From Candidatus Blautia excrementipullorum (lineage in GTDB: Bacteria > Bacillota > Clostridia > Lachnospirales > Lachnospiraceae), in assembly GCA_019118645.1 (NCBI GenBank), contig DWYN01000110.1, forward strand, positions 1 through 64,000: 64,000 bases of DNA. The letters run 5' to 3'. Both the position numbers and the translations under genes were made by a program. Every line of letters starts with the position of its first letter. The first letter of the stretch is position 1. Shown one piece after another: positions 61,455 through 64,000 of this stretch. The notes under the pieces are model-generated. The model saw nothing but the letters and a program-made list of their open reading frames with translations, had not been told where the DNA came from and searched no databases.

Positions 61455-63721
61455 CGGTTTTTACGGGAAACGATCCTCCCTTTTCAGTGAATCTGGAAGA
61501 ATATAAAAAAAGAAAGATCACCTTCGGCCGTTCGTCGGGGAACGACCTTGTTCTCCGGTCTCAGATCGTATCTTCTTCTCATGGATTTTTTACGAAAGAA
61601 GGCGAGAGGTGGAAAATCGCCGACAATCACAGTACCAACGGACTCTATGTGAATGAAGAACCGGTTACCGAGAGACTTCTGTCAGACGGACTGAAAATCT
61701 ACATAGGGGATGAAAAACACAGCGAGAGAGTGGTGTTTCTCTGCACCGTGGCCAATAACAGCATAGGGTATCGGCATTTCAGCCTTGAGGGCCGGGAGAA
61801 GGTCCTGATCGGCCGGCAGGAGGACTGCGATATCCGGCTTGGATATGTTGGTGTGTCGCGGGTTCACGGGAGTGTTATACGAAAAAAGGAAGGCTTCTGT
61901 CTCAGCGCGGCAGGAAGCGGCCAGATCCGGTATAACGGAAGACCGCTGGGAAGAACAGAAAAAATTTTGTCGCCCATGGACCGGTTTATGATAGGGGATA
62001 CGCAGTTCCTTTACCGCGAAGGCGAGCTGATCTATTATCGCAGTCAGGACGGTCTGGGTATGGAGATCAGCGGACTGACAAAGACTGTTCCGGCAGGGCG
62101 TGGGAAAAAGACGATTCTCAGTCAGGTCAGCCTGCAGATACAGCCGGGAGAATTTACCGCTATTGTAGGAGGTTCCGGCGCGGGAAAATCTACTCTTTTG
62201 AAATGCATCAGCGGATGTACGGAATACACGGAAGGCTCTGTGCTGATCCAGGGCGAGGATATCCGATCCGGTTATGAAAGTATCCGCCGTCTGATGGGAT
62301 ATGTTCCCCAGCAGGATATCGTATATGATGATCTGACTCTTGAAAAGATGCTGTACTATTCAGCCGGACTGAGAATGCCCCGGGACGCTTCCCGGCAGGA
62401 AATACGGGAAAGGATAAGAGAAGTGATCCATAAGGTGGAACTGGACGGGCATGAAAAGACTATGATCCGGAAGCTCAGCGGAGGGCAGAAAAAAAGAGCA
62501 AGCATAGCGGTGGAGCTTCTGTCTGATCCGGGAATCTTTTTTCTGGACGAACCCACTTCAGGTTTGGATCCGGGAACAGAGCAGAATCTGATGAGGACTC
62601 TGAAAAAAATGACAGAGACGGGAAAAACCATCGTGCTGGTCACCCATACACCGCTGAACCTCTATTTATGCGACAAGATTATTTTTATGGGTCCGGGAGG
62701 AAGGCTTTGTTTCTGCGGAAGTCCCGGGGAGGCCGTATCTTTTTTCCAGGCGGCCAGGCTGGTGGATATCTATAATCTGGTCCAAGAAGCGCCGGAAGTA
62801 TGGGAAGCAAAATACCGGCGGACGCAGTATACTCTGCCGGTCCCGGCAAAGGGCAGAACGCAGAAAGAGAAAGAAAAAGCTTCCGTGTTCCGGCAGCTTT
62901 GGCTTCTGGCGGCGCGCTGTCTGGAGATCACCGTAAACGACAGAAAACGATTCCTTCTGCAGCTTTTGATGGCTCCGGGTCTGGGTATTCTTCTCTACCT
63001 TGCCTTCAGCGGTTCTCTGGAACCGTTCGTCCTTGCCCGGGATACAGAAACTTTTTCCATAGCCCTGGCCTGCTGCTGCTTCTGGATCGGTCTGTTTCAG
63101 GCGATACAGGAAATTTGTAAGGAACGTACGATCATGGAGAGGGAGAGGATGGCGGGAATGAAAATGCCGGCGTATTTTTTCTCAAAGGCGATTGTGCTTG
63201 GAGGATTTCTGATTTTGCAGTGTTTCCTTCTCCTGGGATGTGTGTGGATGTTGATCGGCAGTCCAAAACAGGGGGCTCTCCTGGGAAACGCCGCGTTTCT
63301 GGAATATCTGCTGCTCACCTGTCTTGCGGCGTTTTCCGCTGCCGCCATGGGTCTGCTCCTTTCGGCGGCCGTCAGCACTCCGGAACAGGCTGCGGCTGCC
63401 GCGCCCCTTCTTCTGATACCGCAGATTCTTTTCTCGGAGATTATCTGTACACTGTCGGGAGCGGCAAAATATCTGTCTTATATAGTGAGCTGTAAATGGA
63501 CGTGTCTGGGATACTGCGCTTCGGCAGGCATCAACGATCTGCCCAGTAAGCTGGTGCCGCAGGTGGAATATACCTTTTATAACAGCAGATACAGTGCTTT
63601 TAAGCTGCCTGTGCTGGGGGACGTAAATCCGGCGGCGGTAAGTATAGCCGCGCTGATTCTGCTGACTGCGCTTTTGTCCGCCGCCACACTGCTGGCGCTG
63701 AGAAAACGCAGAGAACTGTAA
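61445..63721 (+). CDS. ABC transporter with two N-terminal FHA domains (ABCG-like half-transporter)
   Basis: A 758-aa protein that combines phospho-peptide binding and export. The first FHA domain (about 20-95) has FGRSSGNDLVL and SSSHGFF; the second (about 115-195) has LIGRQEDCDIRLG and VSRVHGSV. The ATPase (about 205-440) has Walker A GGSGAGKSTL near residue 245, the signature LSGGQKKRASIAVELL and Walker B FFLDEPTSGLDP. The C-terminal ABC-2 membrane part has about six helices. FHA domains bind phospho-threonine, so the kinases in this cluster could control it. GGAGGGAA precedes the ATG, which overlaps the methyltransferase gene by 10 nt. It would need to dimerise. Confidence 0.9.
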   Translation: MYLTVFTGNDPPFSVNLEEYKKRKITFGRSSGNDLVLRSQIVSSSHGFFTKEGERWKIADNHSTNGLYVNEEPVTERLLSDGLKIYIGDEKHSERVVFLCTVANNSIGYRHFSLEGREKVLIGRQEDCDIRLGYVGVSRVHGSVIRKKEGFCLSAAGSGQIRYNGRPLGRTEKILSPMDRFMIGDTQFLYREGELIYYRSQDGLGMEISGLTKTVPAGRGKKTILSQVSLQIQPGEFTAIVGGSGAGKSTLLKCISGCTEYTEGSVLIQGEDIRSGYESIRRLMGYVPQQDIVYDDLTLEKMLYYSAGLRMPRDASRQEIRERIREVIHKVELDGHEKTMIRKLSGGQKKRASIAVELLSDPGIFFLDEPTSGLDPGTEQNLMRTLKKMTETGKTIVLVTHTPLNLYLCDKIIFMGPGGRLCFCGSPGEAVSFFQAARLVDIYNLVQEAPEVWEAKYRRTQYTLPVPAKGRTQKEKEKASVFRQLWLLAARCLEITVNDRKRFLLQLLMAPGLGILLYLAFSGSLEPFVLARDTETFSIALACCCFWIGLFQAIQEICKERTIMERERMAGMKMPAYFFSKAIVLGGFLILQCFLLLGCVWMLIGSPKQGALLGNAAFLEYLLLTCLAAFSAAAMGLLLSAAVSTPEQAAAAAPLLLIPQILFSEIICTLSGAAKYLSYIVSCKWTCLGYCASAGINDLPSKLVPQVEYTFYNSRYSAFKLPVLGDVNPAAVSIAALILLTALLSAATLLALRKRREL

Positions 63722-63753
63722 ACAATACCGGAAAAGACAAGAAAGGGAAGATT

Positions 63754-64000
63754 ATGAAGAGAAAAATGATCACAGCGGCGCTGACAGCCTCGGTAATTAT
63801 GTTTGGCTGCGGCTTTGGATCGGGGAATACCTATGGAGATTATGAAGAAGCGTATATGGCTCTGATGGCCCCCGGATCGTTGAATACGGACATTACCCTT
63901 GTACTGAATATGGAAGAAGAGACTGTCCGTGCGGAAGGAAATATGAAAATGGATCAGAGCGGAGCCATGTACTTTGAACTGGAAATGGGAGACAAAAAAG
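63754..64000 (+). CDS. Lipoprotein, N-terminal part (runs off the window)
   Basis: An ATG with AAAGGGAAGATT upstream opens 82 codons to the window end. The N-terminus MKRKMITAALTASVIMFGCG is a lipoprotein signal, with the lipobox Cys at residue 19. The visible mature part (NTDITLVLNMEEETVRAEGN) suggests a beta-rich domain like those of DUF-type lipoproteins that carry hydrophobic ligands, but this is only a guess. It lies 32 nt after the FHA-ABC gene and is probably the last visible gene of the operon. Confidence 0.8.
   Translation, partial: MKRKMITAALTASVIMFGCGFGSGNTYGDYEEAYMALMAPGSLNTDITLVLNMEEETVRAEGNMKMDQSGAMYFELEMGDKK

Overview
The window looks like the chromosome of a Lachnospiraceae-type gut Firmicute (Clostridia). 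The evidence is medium GC with strong AGGAGG ribosome binding sites, an FMN-riboswitch-controlled ribU, a glucose PTS locus, HydF for [FeFe]-hydrogenase, a Rho with a long Arg/Asn/Glu-rich insertion, an anaerobic class III ribonucleotide reductase, a Bce-type module and membrane Ser/Thr kinases with zinc-ribbon or MORN parts. No tRNA, rRNA, CRISPR array or insertion sequence was seen. Coding is dense and mostly on the + strand.

Region 1 (1-10.2 kb): the end of a nucleoside-type ABC importer, riboswitch plus ribU, an ECF sigma/anti-sigma pair, a Nudix hydrolase, then the sugar PTS: ptsG (IICBA) behind an antitermination leader, its BglG-family antiterminator, ptsH and ptsI. Region 2 (10.2-24 kb): a Na+/solute symporter on the - strand, a cytoplasmic subtilisin-like protease and a class-A beta-lactamase-like membrane protein. 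An accessory catabolic island follows, holding a 71-aa protein, a divergent PucR-type regulator, an SDR dehydrogenase, a V4R-like protein and a GcvT-like (tetrahydrofolate demethylase family) protein. Next to it are a FadR/GntR regulator, an Ldh-family malate/lactate dehydrogenase and malic enzyme.

Region 3 (24-37.7 kb) is housekeeping: hisC, rho, rpmE, yqhQ, prmC, prfA, a nucleotidyltransferase, glmM, a TPR lipoprotein, hflX, and nrdD behind probable NrdR boxes. Region 4 (37.7-52.3 kb) holds a Bce-like two-component system and transporter, an ACT protein with azlCD, a cell-surface polysaccharide operon (Wzz/Wzc-like, SGNH-like, LCP, exported protein), aroK-aroE, and dapF and hydF on the - strand.

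Region 5 (52.4-64 kb, running off the window) is the most unusual part. It has an uncharacterised soluble protein and two transmembrane Ser/Thr kinases, one with an extracellular Big-2-like domain and one with extracellular MORN repeats. Then come a HemW-like radical SAM enzyme, an internally duplicated SAM methyltransferase, an ABC transporter with two N-terminal FHA domains, and a lipoprotein. The last five genes overlap or lie close together and look like one operon. I infer a phospho-signalling module coupled to a modification pathway and an exporter; its product is unknown.

All calls come from reading the sequence. No database search was run, so functions are family-level inferences.
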